From contig NC_053041.3 of NCBI RefSeq assembly GCF_002575655.3, positions 370,247,054-370,311,053 of the forward strand: a stretch of 64,000 nucleotides of DNA, in the 5' to 3' direction. The position numbers were made by a program, and so were the translations under genes. The DNA comes from Aegilops tauschii subsp. strangulata (taxonomy: Eukaryota > Streptophyta > Magnoliopsida > Poales > Poaceae). Below, in pieces: positions 34,435-46,714 of the stretch. The first letter of the stretch is position 1, and every line of letters begins with the position of its first letter. The notes beneath the pieces are model-generated. The model saw only the letters and a list, made by a program, of their open reading frames with translations, ran no database searches and was not told where the DNA came from.

Positions 34435-36963
34435 TCAATCATGAGGGCATCTTATGGATCTCGAACCAAAGATGACAAAACTTAGATCCTTGCTTTATGC
34501 CTAGCTAAGGGCGTAAAACTATAGCGCTTGTTGCGAGGCAACCCAATGAATAAAATTTATTTTTGCTTTTTGCTTTCTATTCTTGAGTGTTAGAACAATT
34601 ATACTACTTTTATGATTGTGTTTTTTGTTTTTTAATTAGTGTTTGTGCCAAGTAGAACCGATAGGATCTTCTTGGGTGATAGTTGTTTGATCTTGCTGAA
34701 AAACAGAAACTTTTGCGCTCACGAAAACAATTCTTATTTTTTACCAGAGCGTGATAAAATGCCAATTCTTTTTGCAGAAGATTAATATACAAATTACCCA
34801 GGTATTCCTAGTTTTTCAGAATTTTTGGAGTTACAGAAGTTTTCGAAATAGTCAGATTGCTACAGACTGTTCTGTTTTGACAGATTCTGTTTCTTTGCGT
34901 TGTGTGCTTATTTTGATGGCTCTATGGTTTTCTTTGATGAGTTTTTGCCATAGAAAAGTTGAAATACAGTAGATATAATGCAAAAACAAAATATGAATTG
35001 GTTTGGTACAGTACTTATAGTAGTGATTTGCTTTCTTTTACTAACGGATCTCACGAAGGTTTTGTTGAGTTTTGTGTGATTGAAGTTTTCAAGTTTTGGG
35101 TTATCTTACGATGGATGAAGGAATAAGGAGTAGAAGAGCCTAAGCTTGGAGATGCCCCGGCATCGCAAGCTGTTATCCAAAAATGAGCAGCCAACTAAGC
35201 TTGGGGATGCCCCCGAATGGCATCCCCTCTTTCTTCTAAGGACCATCGGTATTTTACTCAAAGCTATATTTTTATTCGTCACATACTATGTGTTTTTCTT
35301 GGAGCGTCTTGTATGATTTGATTCTTTACTTGTTTTATTTTGTGCTTTAAGTCTTGATCCCTTGCTATACACACCTATTTGAGAGAGCCAAAATTATGTC
35401 ATGACTTGTTAGAATTGCTCTCTATGCTTCACTTAAATCTTTTGTGAGCTATGGACTTGCTCTAGTGCTTCACTTATATCTATTTGAGCACGGTGTGCTT
35501 TAGTATTTTTGAAGAAATTCTCTCTTGCTTCACTTAGATTTATTTGAGAGTTAGTGAAATTTTCAAGAAATTCTCTCTTGCTTCACTTAAATTATTTTGA
35601 TAGAAAGAAAGAAAAATTATGCTCATGATCTTCACTTATATTTGTTTGAGCTTATGAACAGCAACACATGAAAATTAGTCCCAAAGTGATAAATATCCAA
35701 GAAGGATATAATAAAAACTTTCAGGAAGATCATTGGACAAAATAAACTTGATTCTTAGTAATAGTTTTGAGATATGATGATGTGATATGTGAGTTATGTT
35801 GATGAGTAATTATGCTTTAGTAAGAATATTGGTGTTAAGGTTTGTGATTCCCTATGGAAGCACGAAAGTCAATAGTCATGCAATGAAATTATATCCTACT
35901 TGTGGTGCATTATTCGGTGTTATTTATGCTTAACGCTTGCTTATGAGATTATCCGTTTCTTGGTTGGTCGCTTCTCAATCTTTTGCTAGCCTTTGTTTTG
36001 CACTACGTATGATCTCTACTTGTGCATCCAAAAAACCTTTAAACCAATTTTGCCACATGAGACCACTATATCTACCTATATGCGGTATTCTTTTTCCGTT
36101 CTAAGCAAATTTGCATGTGCCATCTCTAACTTTCAAAATAAACTTCTGTTTTGTGTGTTTGTTTCGCTCTCGGAGCGGTGATGGGTGGCTAATATTTTCC
36201 ATGCTAGATGTGTTATTCCCACGATGAGTGTTTACTCACTTGTCATTGCACGAGAGTAAGGCAAAGATATTAGGGATGCCCAGTCCCTAAATGAAAAATG
36301 AATTTACTTTATGTTGTCAAATAATAAATTCCTTGGAAAGTGTTGGTATGGAAGGCACCCGTGGATACGGTTAGCCATGGAAAGTGAAAGTATGGTGGAA
36401 AAAGGAATAAACTTTATTTTCTTTTTGGGAACTGCCTATGATATATCTAGCATGGAAAGTGTTGGGAACTCTAAGTCGTTTTCGTTGGTGGGAAGGATAC
36501 ACCTCCCAAAATGTTTTTATCTCTAATTTTTTCGCTTTGAGCTCTGGCACCTCTACAAATCCCTACTTCCCTCTGCGAAGGGCCTTTCTTTTACTTTATG
36601 CAATTTTTGTTTTGAATTTGAGTCTCCATCTTCTCTTACAAAAGCACCAACTAGGACGCAATATGATCGTACTTAAGTACTGGGTGTCACTAATATGCGA
36701 GTGTGTTTCATGAATGGATCAATGGTTGAGCATGATGGGCTAGGGATAACTTATTTTACCGTTGATATTTTGAAAGACATGGTTGCTTGTTGATATGCTT
36801 GAGTAATTAAATTATCATGTCAAAACTAGACTATTGCTTTGAATCACATAAAAGTCCAAATGTCCATGCTATAAAGAAAAGAATATGATATGACATGTTA
36901 GGCAGCATTCCACATCAAAAACTGTTTTTATCACTTACCTACTCGAGGACGAGTAGGAGTTAA
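34435..36963 (+). other. Long non-coding internal region of element C
   Basis: About 2.5 kb between the protease stop and the polypurine tract, with no pol motifs in any frame. It includes two aagcttgg-gatgccc stretches (35142, 35196) that resemble degenerate polypurine tracts. A low-complexity part at 35400-35650 repeats tctcttgcttcactta and similar phrases with about a 60 bp period. Confidence 0.75.
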
Positions 36964-36976
36964 GCTTGGGGATGGT
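36964..36976 (+). other. Polypurine tract of element C
   Basis: agcttggggatgg directly precedes the 3' LTR. Confidence 0.85.
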
Positions 36977-38259
36977 GATACGTCTCCAACGTATCTATAA
37001 TTTTTTATTGTTCCATGCTGTTATATTATCAATCTTGGATGTTTTACAATCATTTTATAGTCATTTTATATCATTTTTTGGTACTAACCTATTGACATAG
37101 TGCCAAGTGCCAGTTGCTATTTTCTGCATGTTTTTTACATCGCAGGAAAGCAATATCATACGGAGTCCAAACATAACGAAACTCAACGGAGTTTTTTTGG
37201 ACCAGAAGGAACATAATGGGCCCTGGCTGCGCCTGGGGGGTGCTCTGAGGAGAGCACAACCCACCAGGGTGTGCCAGGAGGCCCAGGTGCGCCATGGTGG
37301 GTTGTGCCCACCTCGGGTGCCCGCCGGACTGCCTCTTTGCTCAATAAATACCCCAATATTCCCAAAACCCTAGGGGAGTCAACGAAATATTCATCCAGCC
37401 GCTGCAGAGTCCAGAACCACCAGATCCAATCTAGACACCATCTCGGACGGGGTTCACCACCTCCATTGGTGCCTCTCCGATGATGCATGAGTAGTTCTTT
37501 GTAGACCTTCGGGTCCGTAGTTAGTAGCTAGATGGCTTCATCTCTCTCTCTGGATTCTCAATACAATGATCTCTTAGAGATCCATATGATGTAACTCTTT
37601 TGCGGTGTGTTTGTTGGGATCGATGAACTTTGAGCTTATGATCAGATCTATCTTTTTATATCCATGAAAGTATTTGAGTTTCTTTGATCTCTCTTATGCA
37701 TGATTGCTTATAGCCTCGTATTTCTTCTCCGATATTTGGGTTTTGTTTGATCTCTCTATTTATCTTGCAATGGGAAGAGGTGCTTTGTAGTGGGTTCGAT
37801 CTTACGGTGCTTGATCCCAGTGACAGAAGGGGAACCGACACTTATGTATCGTTGCTACTAAGGATAAAACGATGGGGTCTATCTCTACATAGATAGATCT
37901 TGTCTACATCATGTCATCGTTCTTATTGCATTACTCCATTTTCCATGAACTTAATACACTAGATGCATGCTGGATAGCGGTCGATGTGTGGAGTAATAGT
38001 AGTAGATGCAGCTAGGAGTCGGTCTACTCATGTTGGACGTGATGCCTATATAATGATCATTGCCTGGATATCTTCATGAGTATTTGAAGTTCTATCAATT
38101 GCCCAACAGTAATTTGTTCACCCATAGTTTGCTATTTTCTCGAGAGAAGCCACTAGTGAAACCAACGGGCCCCGGGTCTCTTTCTCATATATTTGCCATT
38201 GCGATCTACTTTCTCCTTGCATTATTTTCAGATATATTAAACCAAAAATAGAATAATAC
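36977..38259 (+). mobile_element. 3' LTR of element C, left part
   Basis: Matches 31524-32810 and ends in aatac, where the Tat-type composite is inserted. The LTR continues at 51201 after the duplicated aatac. Confidence 0.93.
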
Positions 38260-39203
38260 TGTCGGATTTCGGGTTCTGGCAAAACCCTCGAGGTTCGAAC
38301 ACTGGGGTGCGCACGAAGATCTCCCCCTACCTAATCTCGCCCTCAGCCTCACCGCGATCTCAAAGCTTAGCTGGACAAACCCGCAACACAAGAGACACGA
38401 GGTTTATACTGGTTCGGGCCACCGATGTGGTGTAATACCCTACTCCAGTGTGGTAGTGGTGGATTGCCTCTTGGGCTGAGGATGAACAGTACAAGGGAAG
38501 AACAGCCTCCTGAGGAGAGGTCTTCTTGTGCACGATGAACTTGTGTGGGTGAGGGTGATCTGAATCAGTTTGAGATCAGTTCTGGCTGAGTTCCAGATGA
38601 GTCTTGGCTGAGTTCCCGCCGAGTCCCCTCCTACTGTGGTGGCTAGTCCTATTTATAGTGGCCTTGGCCCTCTCCCCAAATATTGAGCGGGAAGGGATGC
38701 CACAACGGCCAATTCGAGGGGGGACAACTAGTACAAGTTATCCTGACTAAAGGTGGTCTTCGTCTGCCAAAGGCTCTTGTGGTGACGCCGTCTTGGGCTC
38801 CACGGTGACCTTCGCCCTGCCGTCCTGCTGGTCTTTGTCTTGTTGCACCGATATGGAAACCTTTGCCTGAGGCCTCGGGACTCCTCGCCTGCGCTTGCCC
38901 CTTTAGCACCATAGAGGAAACGAGGCCACTGTGCGCACTGGCGCCCGCTTGGCTCTGGTCGTCATGGCTTGCGTCATAGGAATCTCGCGAGGTTCGCCTT
39001 GCCTTGATCTCTCCGCCCCTCGCGAGCCAGCCTGATGAGGCCACTCCCGAGGAGGTGTTGTGTCATCCACCTCACGAGGCTTGGCCCCTCGCGAGGGTCT
39101 TGAGTGTTTGCTGGTGTAGATGGGCCGTACAGGGCCGCTGGGAGAGCCACGCCAGGGCTGCAGGCAGGCAAGTCTGGGGACCCCCATTCCCAGAACGCTG
39201 ACA
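38260..39203 (-). mobile_element. Left LTR (3' LTR) of the Tat-type composite, subtype x (944 bp)
   Basis: On the minus strand it starts TGTCAGCGTTCTGGG and ends CCGACA. The composite lies between aatac at 38255-38259 and aatac at 51196-51200. A minus-strand TATA box (CTATAAATAG) is at 38649-38658. The sequence following it inwards on the plus strand (gtagccccggggcccaag) is the complement of a polypurine-type ggggctac tract. It resembles the right LTR more than the middle one. Confidence 0.92.
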
Positions 39204-39491
39204 GTAGCCCCGGGGCCCAAGGCGCGCTCTGGCTTCAAGGCGAGGCGAAAGGGCAAGTGCGGAGCGCCGCGGGCCCCAACAGCCTGCCGTCTTGGTCGAC
39301 GCGTGGCGATTGATTGGACGTGGGTGTCTCCAATTCCCCACGCTGCCTCGACAACTCCTCGTCTGACAGAAGGCTGGCGCGGGCTACGCTTGCCTTCATT
39401 GCTTTCCTCCGCCCTGCTCCAGATCCCCTTTCTCGCTCTTTACTTCCGAAATCTCAGGATCTGCTTCAATCCTCTTTCGAGCTTTCGACCA
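39204..39491. other. Leader between left LTR and antisense ORF A
   Basis: GC-rich, non-coding. Includes the polypurine tract complement at the LTR edge and the presumed promoter/leader of the antisense ORF. The same layout appears at 47616-47909. Confidence 0.55.
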
Positions 39492-42172
39492 ATGGCGCCT
39501 CGGAAGGTCAAGCCCGCTTTGCCGCCGGCTTGGTACGAGTCGGCTCTGGACGCGCCCAACGTCTCAGAGAAGAACCTCGCCGTCACGCGCGTGCTAACGG
39601 CAGGGGATAGCAACGAGAAGAGGAAGACCGAGCTACGGGCCGGCTCTGCCGAGCCGGAGGCTCAGGGGAGCACCTTCTACCCCTTCTTCATGAGCAGCAT
39701 CGTCGCTGGCCTAGTTCCCCCCTTCTCTGACTTCTTCTACGCTGTCCTCCGCCATTACAGGTTGCAGGCCCTTCATCTCCACCCCAACTCCATTCTTCTC
39801 TTGTCGATCTTCGCCTTCTACTGCAGGCATATGTCGGGGTGATGCCGTCCGTGGCTCTGCTACGCCACTTCTTCTTCCTCCGAATCAACAACAGTCATAC
39901 CTCAAGGTGCACCAATTTCATCACGGACGGCAAGGCCAACGCAATCTCGAAGGCCGAGAAGAAGGCCGATGGCTTCAGGAGCAAGTGGATCATGATGGAT
40001 GCCAAGTGTGTCCACCCCCGGCTAAGGTTGCTGACGGAGATGCCCCAGTCTGATGTGGGGTGGTCCCGCGTGAAGCTTACTGACGACCGGGCGACGTTGG
40101 TGCTGGAGAAGATGAACGCCGACCTGAAGCCGGGCAACACAAAGGCGGCGAAGCTGATGGGGGCCGTGCTCCTGAGGGAGTTCCTGATGCAGTGGGTGGC
40201 TCCGCTCCAGGCGTGCTCACACCCCCTGTGGACACTTGGGCGCGAAGAAGACAAGCTTTGCCTGAGTCCGGTGGCCTTGCCTGACGAGGAGCTGGCCATG
40301 GCTCTCCGCCTCTTGGTCGGGGACGACCAGGAGTATCCGCCGAGCGCCATCGTTCCCTTCTTCCTTCGCAAGGACGGGGCGCAGGTTGTGGCCACCATGC
40401 CCACCTTCGACGAGCGCGGCCTGGTGGTACTGGCGCCCCTTGTGGTCCCGGAGGCAACGATGCTGGTGGACGTGTCTTCAGGCGATTCCCACAGGGAGGG
40501 GGAAGAGGAGGAAGACGAGGAGCACGACTCGGAGGTGACCCCCGAGGGGATGGGAGAGACCTCCCCCTTGAGAAAGGCCGACATCCTCCGCACCCTTCCT
40601 GACGACGACGAGGCCGACATCCCCCAGGAGAAGGAGGAGCCGCCCATGATCCCCACGAGGGGCGGGTCGGCGCTGATCTCCCGAGGTGCTGCTTCTGCTC
40701 CGACACCGCCTGGAGCTGCTTCCGGCCCATCTGCTGCTCCTTCGTCTGCTCCTGGAGCCCATGCGCCCGCGCCTCAGGCTATGAGGCTCTCGGGCTTCAA
40801 GCTTAGCAAGAGGAGGGTGGACTACACCACGGTGGACCAGTAAGTGTTCGTGCCCCACCTTGTTCTTGATCATGTTGCTGATTCTTGACGTTCACCGTTG
40901 ATTGGCTAGGCCGCCGCCTGCGGCGAAGAAGAGGAAGGAGGGTACGGTGACACCGCCCGGGGCCGAACCACCCGCGGCAGCCGCACCTCCCTCCGTGAAG
41001 AAGGGGAGCGACGGCGCTCGCACCTCCCCGGCCCGGTCATCCTCGCGAGGCCTGGAAGGGCATCCTCGTGAGGAGTCAGCCCCCATGGCCCCGCTGGCTC
41101 CGGAGGCCCTAATGTCCGGCGCGTCTGCTGAGGTCCCCAAAGCTCAGGAGCCTCCTGTCTCCCAGACTATAGTGACGACGACACCTCTTCCTCCTCCTGC
41201 TACACCACTGATTCCAGATCCTTCTGCCTCCCCTGATGTCCTGGGGCGCGCTCTTCTTGAGATGTCCCGGCTACGAGAAGATCTTCAGGGCGCCGACACC
41301 CACTTGGTAGCCGGGCGCCTGGAGCTGGTCTCTGGCTGGCTTCATTCCGACGCGTCTGTTCGGGCGACGCTAAGCCAGGCCGCGGCAACCTCCGAGAAGG
41401 AGAGGCAGGCCGCAGCTCGTGAGGCAGCGCTGAAGGATGTCGAGGCCGCCCGGGTCGCTGCCGGGAGCTGGAGGCCGAGCTGAAGACTCTGTGCAATGAG
41501 CGTGCGGAAGAAGCTCGTGGCCGCAAGGCGGAGGAGGAGAAGATGAAGGCCCGGGAGGACGCCGTCAAGGATCACGACGCTGAGCTGGAGGAGTCGGCAA
41601 AGGTGCAGGCCGCGGAACGCAGCCGGCTGGAGAAGCTGGAGCAAAAGGTGGAGGCAGAGAAGGCCGAGCTTGACGCCAAGGCAGAAGTTCTGGCCGAGGA
41701 CCGCGCGGCCTTCGCGCTCCTCGAGGAGAGGTCTCGCATGGCACTGAAGGCACTCTACGAGAAGGGCTTGGAGAAGCCGCTCACCACCGACGAGGACGGC
41801 CCCGCCCAGCTGCTTCCCTACTTGGTCGAGGCGCTTGAGGAAGCCGTGAGCGGTATCGGCCCCATGGCAGAGGAAGAAGCTCGTGTCCTTTCCTCAGCTG
41901 CGCTGACGCGCGTCTTCAGCCACCTCCATCTTCGCGATCCTGCCGCCCGCCTGGAAGAGCTACTAGAGCGTATGGACGATGAGCACTGCGCAGCCGCTGC
42001 CGCAGCCATGAAGGGTCAGGTGGAGGCCCTGCTGAAGAAGTTCCACGCCTTTGCTCCCGCGCCTTCGACCAGCGGTGCTACTGATTCTGCAGCCCCGGCC
42101 GGTGGTATAGGTGAAGGCGACGCCACCAAGGAAGGAGCGCCTCTAGCGGGCGCCGGCGGTGTCCAGGGATGA
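39492..42172 (+). pseudogene. Antisense ORF A of the Tat-type composite, spliced, lightly broken
   Basis: Starts at the ATG at 39492 (MAPRKVKPALPPAWYESALD). The frame slips by one base near 39830 and continues as MPSVALLRHFFFLRINN. A conserved N-terminal part follows (KCVHPRLRLLTEMPQ), then an acidic Glu-rich linker and a Pro/Ala-rich linker. A canonical intron lies at 40840-40909 (GTAAGT...CTAG). The second exon has a basic patch (PPAAKKRKEG) and, after another frameshift near 41470, a long coiled coil (RSRLEKLEQKVEAEKAELDA) with a helical C-terminal domain. It ends at TGA 42170-42172. I relate it to the 'putative gypsy type transposon' family (PF04195) seen in Tat antisense ORFs; that is recognition, not a search. 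Function is unknown. Confidence 0.75.
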
Positions 42173-42319
42173 CTTGCTTGCGGCTCCCTTCCTGTTTAAA
42201 CTCCTGCAACATGTACCGTGCCTCGTGGAGGCGTTTAAACTTGTGTTTGATATTCGTAGAACAATATGTCTTGTAATATTTGGTTTGAGATTTTGTGATT
42301 TCCTTCCCATTTGCTTTAC
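42173..42319. other. 3' end of antisense transcript A
   Basis: AT-rich stretch after the antisense ORF with tgtaatattt and similar, plausibly its 3' UTR. No other signal. Confidence 0.4.
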
Positions 42320-42641
42320 GTTCTACGTCGGCAGAGCCCGACCCCACGCATACCTCAGCCGCCGTTGGGTCGTCAGGATCACCAGGACGAGACCAAGGAG
42401 TGAGGGGCTACGTGGCCAGTTAGGCTCTTGAGTCGCGATGCTCAGGAGTCCCCCTTGACACGCAAACAGCTTATGGAAAGGAGATGCAGGGGTATGTCTA
42501 GTGTTCTACGTCGGCAGGGCCCGACCCCGTGCATACCTCAACCGCCGTTGGGTCGTCCGGATCACCAGGACGAGACCAAGGAGTGAGGGGCTACGTGGCC
42601 AGTTAGGCTCCTGAGTCGCGATGCTCAGGAGTCCCCCTTGA
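42320..42641. repeat. Direct repeat of 139 bp, period 183 bp
   Basis: 42320-42458 and 42503-42641 are nearly identical (gttctacgtcggcag...gtcccccttga), separated by 44 bp. Confidence 0.92.
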
Positions 42642-43615
42642 TGCTCAAACGACCTTCATACCTTTTTCCTCGCCGAGGCTCCGCTCGGGAGGGTGCGCGA
42701 CGACCAGGTCCGGGGGACCTGGCAGGGCAGCGTACGCTTGGGCGTGACCCAAGAGCAGCCCCTGTGCCCAGCCCCCTTGCGCGACTCTCCCGAGGGGAGG
42801 TGTTGCAATGGGGCCAGACACTGAGCTCAAGGGCTCCCTGAGGTTGATACGGCCGTGAGGCCGCTCTCAGTTGTTTATCACCAGCGCGGAGCATAGCGCT
42901 TCCGCAGTTGCACGGGCATCGCCGCTCCTCGGCAGTGTCGACGGCCAGCGTGGAACATGGTGCTTCCACTGGCACGTGGGAGGGGACTCCCTACTGCAGA
43001 GAGCCCCGGGGGCGTGTACAGCCCCGCCCTGACACTTGGCTTGCATGGCAGGGATAGACGAGGTGTGTGTGGGCACTCGTGAGCCAGCGCGGGACTCACG
43101 AGGCCCTACCTCAAGGCGGGTTGCGCCTGGTCTTGGTTCTTGGTGGCTGTGGTGGTCCTGCGACATGGTTAGACAACCTGCACCGAACGAATCTCCTGAG
43201 GCTATCGCATGAGAAGGCCAAGCACCAATGACCCTAGGAGGTGACGTGAACGGGGCCGGCCCGCCAGACAGAGCCCAGCCGTTGGATTTATCGACACTGC
43301 AGGGACGGGCTCGAGCACAGACGCCGTGCCTAGCCTCCTTATGCGAAGGATCCTAAAGAAAGACACTCGGCGTGCGGCTCCCATGGTGGGTGACAATCAA
43401 GCGGGTGATAACCATAGATAGATTACGCATGGAAAGCGAAGTAGCTTAGATAAATGCAAGAACGATACACGCCACTGGGATGGACACGAGTGGCTTGAGG
43501 ATGATGCAGCCTGAGGGGCGCCCCTAATAGGGTAAGTGAAAGGCATAAAAGGATACATGCCGCAGGGACAGACCCACACGGCCTGGGAATGATGCAGCCC
43601 AAGGGGCACTCCCAG
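42642..43615. other. Non-coding internal sequence of the composite
   Basis: GC-rich, with overlapping short ORFs on both strands and no pol motif. RNase H and integrase, expected here on the minus strand, are absent. Repeats of the phrase gatgcagcc(tg/ca)a(g)gggc(g/a)c around 43502 and 43592 suggest small internal duplications. Confidence 0.5.
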
Positions 43616-44147
43616 CTAAATGAACTTGGAAAATGTCACCTGGTTCCATTGTCGAAGAGGTGTTGGGGCAGCTGAAGATGCGTGGCGAAGGGGTTGCTCC
43701 TCATGAGCCACCGGGACCCTCGGCCTCAGGAGGCTCTGGGGGTCCAGGCGGTTCCTTGAGGACCGTCTCCATCTCCGCCAGGACTGCGTGACGCCTGGCC
43801 TCCTGAGCCGCCAGGATGCTCTGCAGGTTGCGCTGGAAGGCACACGCCACGCTCGGCAAGCCAAAAGGCATGCGAACATAGCTGTGAGGTGGGCCCTCGC
43901 AGTGTCCCACGCGCGAAGGCCAGAAGAGCTCCTGAGATGCGGCTCTGTTGAGCGCTGGGATGTCGACCCAGACGCACAGCCCTCCATCCTCGCCTGGATG
44001 GGGAGCCGCGCCAGGTGAACGGCGGTCGCCGCGCATGGCTCTTGCATCCTGCAGTTCCTGAGTGGTCATGGCAATGAACTCCTGAGCGCTGGGTGCTCCT
44101 CGCCCGGTGTCCTCCTGAGGGAACCGTGCTACAAAGCACACCTCCAC
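43616..44147 (-). pseudogene. Reverse transcriptase remnant of the Tat-type composite
   Basis: The minus strand encodes CVWVDIPALNRAA (from the CVDFTDLNKA block of RT) followed closely by YVRMPFGLPSVACAFQRNLQ. In a normal RT these blocks are separated by the PLPRID region and more residues, so a deletion removed the middle. The FMDD active-site region does not follow. The fragment lies downstream of the protease in minus-strand order. Confidence 0.75.
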
Positions 44148-44339
44148 GTGGTGCCCGAGCGCCTCCCTCGTGATGTTGGCAAGGTCGGAGGCCCTCCAGA
44201 AGAGATCCCCCGAGTCCTGCCCGAGGAGGGCGCCGGGCGCGCCTTCCTATGCGAGGGAGGGAGGCGCCCCAGGCACGGGCGCCGATCCTGACGTGGCTCC
44301 ACTTGCGGCGCCGCTCTCCTGAGGCCCTGTGTTGAGTAG

Positions 44340-45700
44340 CTGCTACTTGGGGATGGCCTCAGGAGGGTACTCGCCCTTGCTGTCGAGGTCTTCGATTGAC
44401 GCTGCTTGGAAGGCGCGCTCGAGGGAGCACACCGCATCTCTTTCTTTGCACGGGACCGTGATAATCCTGCCGCTTCTTGGCATCCTGAGGACGTTGTAGC
44501 TGTGGTGAGTCACCGCCATGAACTTGGCCAGGGCCGGATACCCGAGGATGGCGTTGTACGGCAGGCGGATGTGGACGACGTCAAAGTCGATGAGCTCGGT
44601 GCAGTAGTTGTCGCGCTATCCGAAGGTGACAGGGAGGCGGACCTGCCCTATCAGGGTGGTGGAGCCGTCCGTCACTCCGGAGAAGGGCTTGGTAGGCTGA
44701 AGCTTATCGTAGGGCACTTGAAGGCTGTCGAATGTCTCGACGGACAGGACGTTGAGCCCTGCGCTGCCGTCGATGAGGGTCTTGGTGACTTGTACATTGC
44801 TGATGACAGGTGAACAGAGCATCGGGAGGGCGCCAGCGGTGGCCGCGCACTTGAGCTGGTCCGCCGAACTGAAGGTGATGGCGCACTTGGACCACTTGAG
44901 CGGGCGTGTGGCTTTGAGCCTGGGGAGGACTGCGTTCAACTCGCGAGCAAACTGCTTGAAGATACGCTGAGAGGCTGGGGCTTGGGCTCCGCCCAAGATG
45001 CAGGCGATAGCACGCGGCTCCTGGAAGCCCCCAGCCCCCTCGTCTTGATGGTGGTCGTCGTTCCTTCTTGGTGGTGGCGGTAGCGGAGGAAGACCAGCAT
45101 TGCCCTGGGGGCGGTCCTCGCGAGACTGATCCCTCCATGCGCCCTCCCGAGGCTGGTCCTGCCAGCGATCTTGGTGAGGCCGGTCACGCCACTCCTGGCG
45201 AGGGCCATCATCATCCCAGCGTCCTCCGCCACGTCCTCCTCCTCGGCCGTAGCCCCGGTCGTTGCGCTCGGGGCGACGACCGAGGCGTCCATCTCGAATG
45301 GCCCTGAGCTCTTGACAGTCATTGGTCTTATGGCTGTGTACGTTGTGGAAGGCGCAGAACGGTCGGCTGCTCTTGGATGACTCGGGCTGGTCCCGGCCGC
45401 GCTTCATGTCCGGCTCCACCGCGAGCACGACCACTCCCTTGCGCTTCACATCCTTGGCCTTGGCCTTCTTCTCCTCAGGGTCGGCAACCGGGAACTTGAG
45501 GAGGGAAAGGCGCCCTTCCTCAGCTCTTGCGCACTTGGTCGCCAGGGTGAACAGCTCTAGAGACGTGCATAGCTCCTCGTGGATGGCGAGCTCTTCCTTC
45601 ACCTTGACGTCGCGGACACCATCAGAAAACGCCGAGATTATGGCCTTGTCCGTCACCTTGGGGATCTTCAGGCGGACGTTGTTGAAGCGCTAGATGTACT
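44340..45700 (-). pseudogene. Gag C-terminal part and protease of the Tat-type composite
   Basis: The minus-strand reading 44616-45656 is open for 346 codons. It starts in Gag (AIISAFSDGVRDVKVKEELA), has a zinc-binding-like motif CAFHNVHSHKTNDC, then an Arg/Gly/Asp-rich linker of about 90 residues. A retropepsin follows with D-G-S-A (TLIDGSAGLNVLS) near 44770. After a TAG near 44618 the protease continues with YNAILGYPALAKFMA near 44540. The upstream join to the N-terminal Gag is interrupted by two TAG codons at about 45690-45704, both at positions where Gln fits. Confidence 0.82.
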
Positions 45701-45701
45701 T

Positions 45702-46642
45702 CTAGAGGGTCTCTCCTAGTTGCTGCTTGATGCGGCGCAGGTCACCTGCGGCCGAAGGGCGGTCGCGGGTGCCCTGGAAGTTGGCGATGAAGCGGTCGCG
45801 CATCTCGTCCCAGGAGGAGATCGAACCCAGGGGCAGGTTCAGGAGCCACGAATGAGCACCATCCTTGAGCGCCATGGGGAACCAGTTCGCCATGACTTTT
45901 TTGTCGCCGTTGGCCGCCTCGATGCTCTGCTCGTAGAGCTGCAAGAAATCCACGGGGTCGGGGGTGCCGTCGTAGCGAGGAAGCAGATCCGGCTTGAACT
46001 TGCCTGGCCAAGCGATGCTACGCAGCTCAGGGGTGAAGGCACGGCAGCCTGCCGTGGTCACCGGGGCCCTTCGTTGATGCAGAGCCTGCCCTTGATGCCC
46101 GCGTACCGCCGCTGCAGGCGGCACGCGATCTTGTCGTGGTGGCGCTGGGAGCATGGGAGTGTTTTCTTACGGCCGGGGAACTTCTTGGCAGCTTCCTTCT
46201 CGCGCAGGCACCCGAGGCGGTGGGTCGTGCCGGGGGGCGCGCCCCTTGGCGCCAGGACGCCGTCTTGGGGCAGAGGTGGTGGAGGCACTCCGAGGGCCAC
46301 GTCGCCCGCAGCTGGCCGAGGGCCAGGCAGCGAGAGAGATGGCACAGGAGAGCCCCCTGTGGCGCTGATGATCTCGGCGATGCGGTCCAGCCAGTCCTCG
46401 TAGAGGTCGTCGATGGGGCGGTAGCGCAGGAGCTCACATACCATGAGCAGCGCGGCCTGCGCGTCCGTGGGAGCGCGACGAGCGTGAGACGATGAGCCGG
46501 CCGGAGTCAGCGACGGAGTGGCGGTGCGGCCGTCCCGCTGCACCGAGGGGTGCAGCGAGGATGCTTGCTGCTCGTTTCCCGCCTTGCCGGTGGCGGCGTG
46601 GGCGGCCCGGCGCTCAGCACGAGCCCGATGAGCGTCCGCCAT
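45702..46642 (-). pseudogene. gag: gag A, N-terminal part
   Basis: Starts at the minus-strand ATG at 46640-46642 (MADAHRARAERRAAHAATG), 55 bp inside the primer binding site. A region with LLRYRPIDDLYEDWLDRIAE follows. The frame changes around 46060-46150, and the rest shows WPGKFKPDLLPRYDGTPDPV and ANWFPMALKDGAHSWLLNLP, the Retrotrans_gag core of Tat elements. Compared with gag B (49226-50182), it lacks about 25 residues after RAAHAA. Confidence 0.82.
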
Positions 46643-46696
46643 GGATGCGACGAAGCGATGGGACGCGGATCGGCGGAAGGAGAACTTCGGCGCACC

Positions 46697-46714
46697 CCTA
46701 CCTGGCGCGCCAAA
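46697..46714 (-). other. Primer binding site A
   Basis: The minus strand tttggcgcgccaggtagg directly abuts the end of the middle LTR and is identical to the one at 50237-50254. Confidence 0.8.

Noticed and set aside
40077..40873. Minus-strand ORFs opposite antisense ORF A
   Set aside because: The minus strand is the sense strand of the element, but no gag or pol motif is present. They are mirror frames of the GC-rich antisense ORF.
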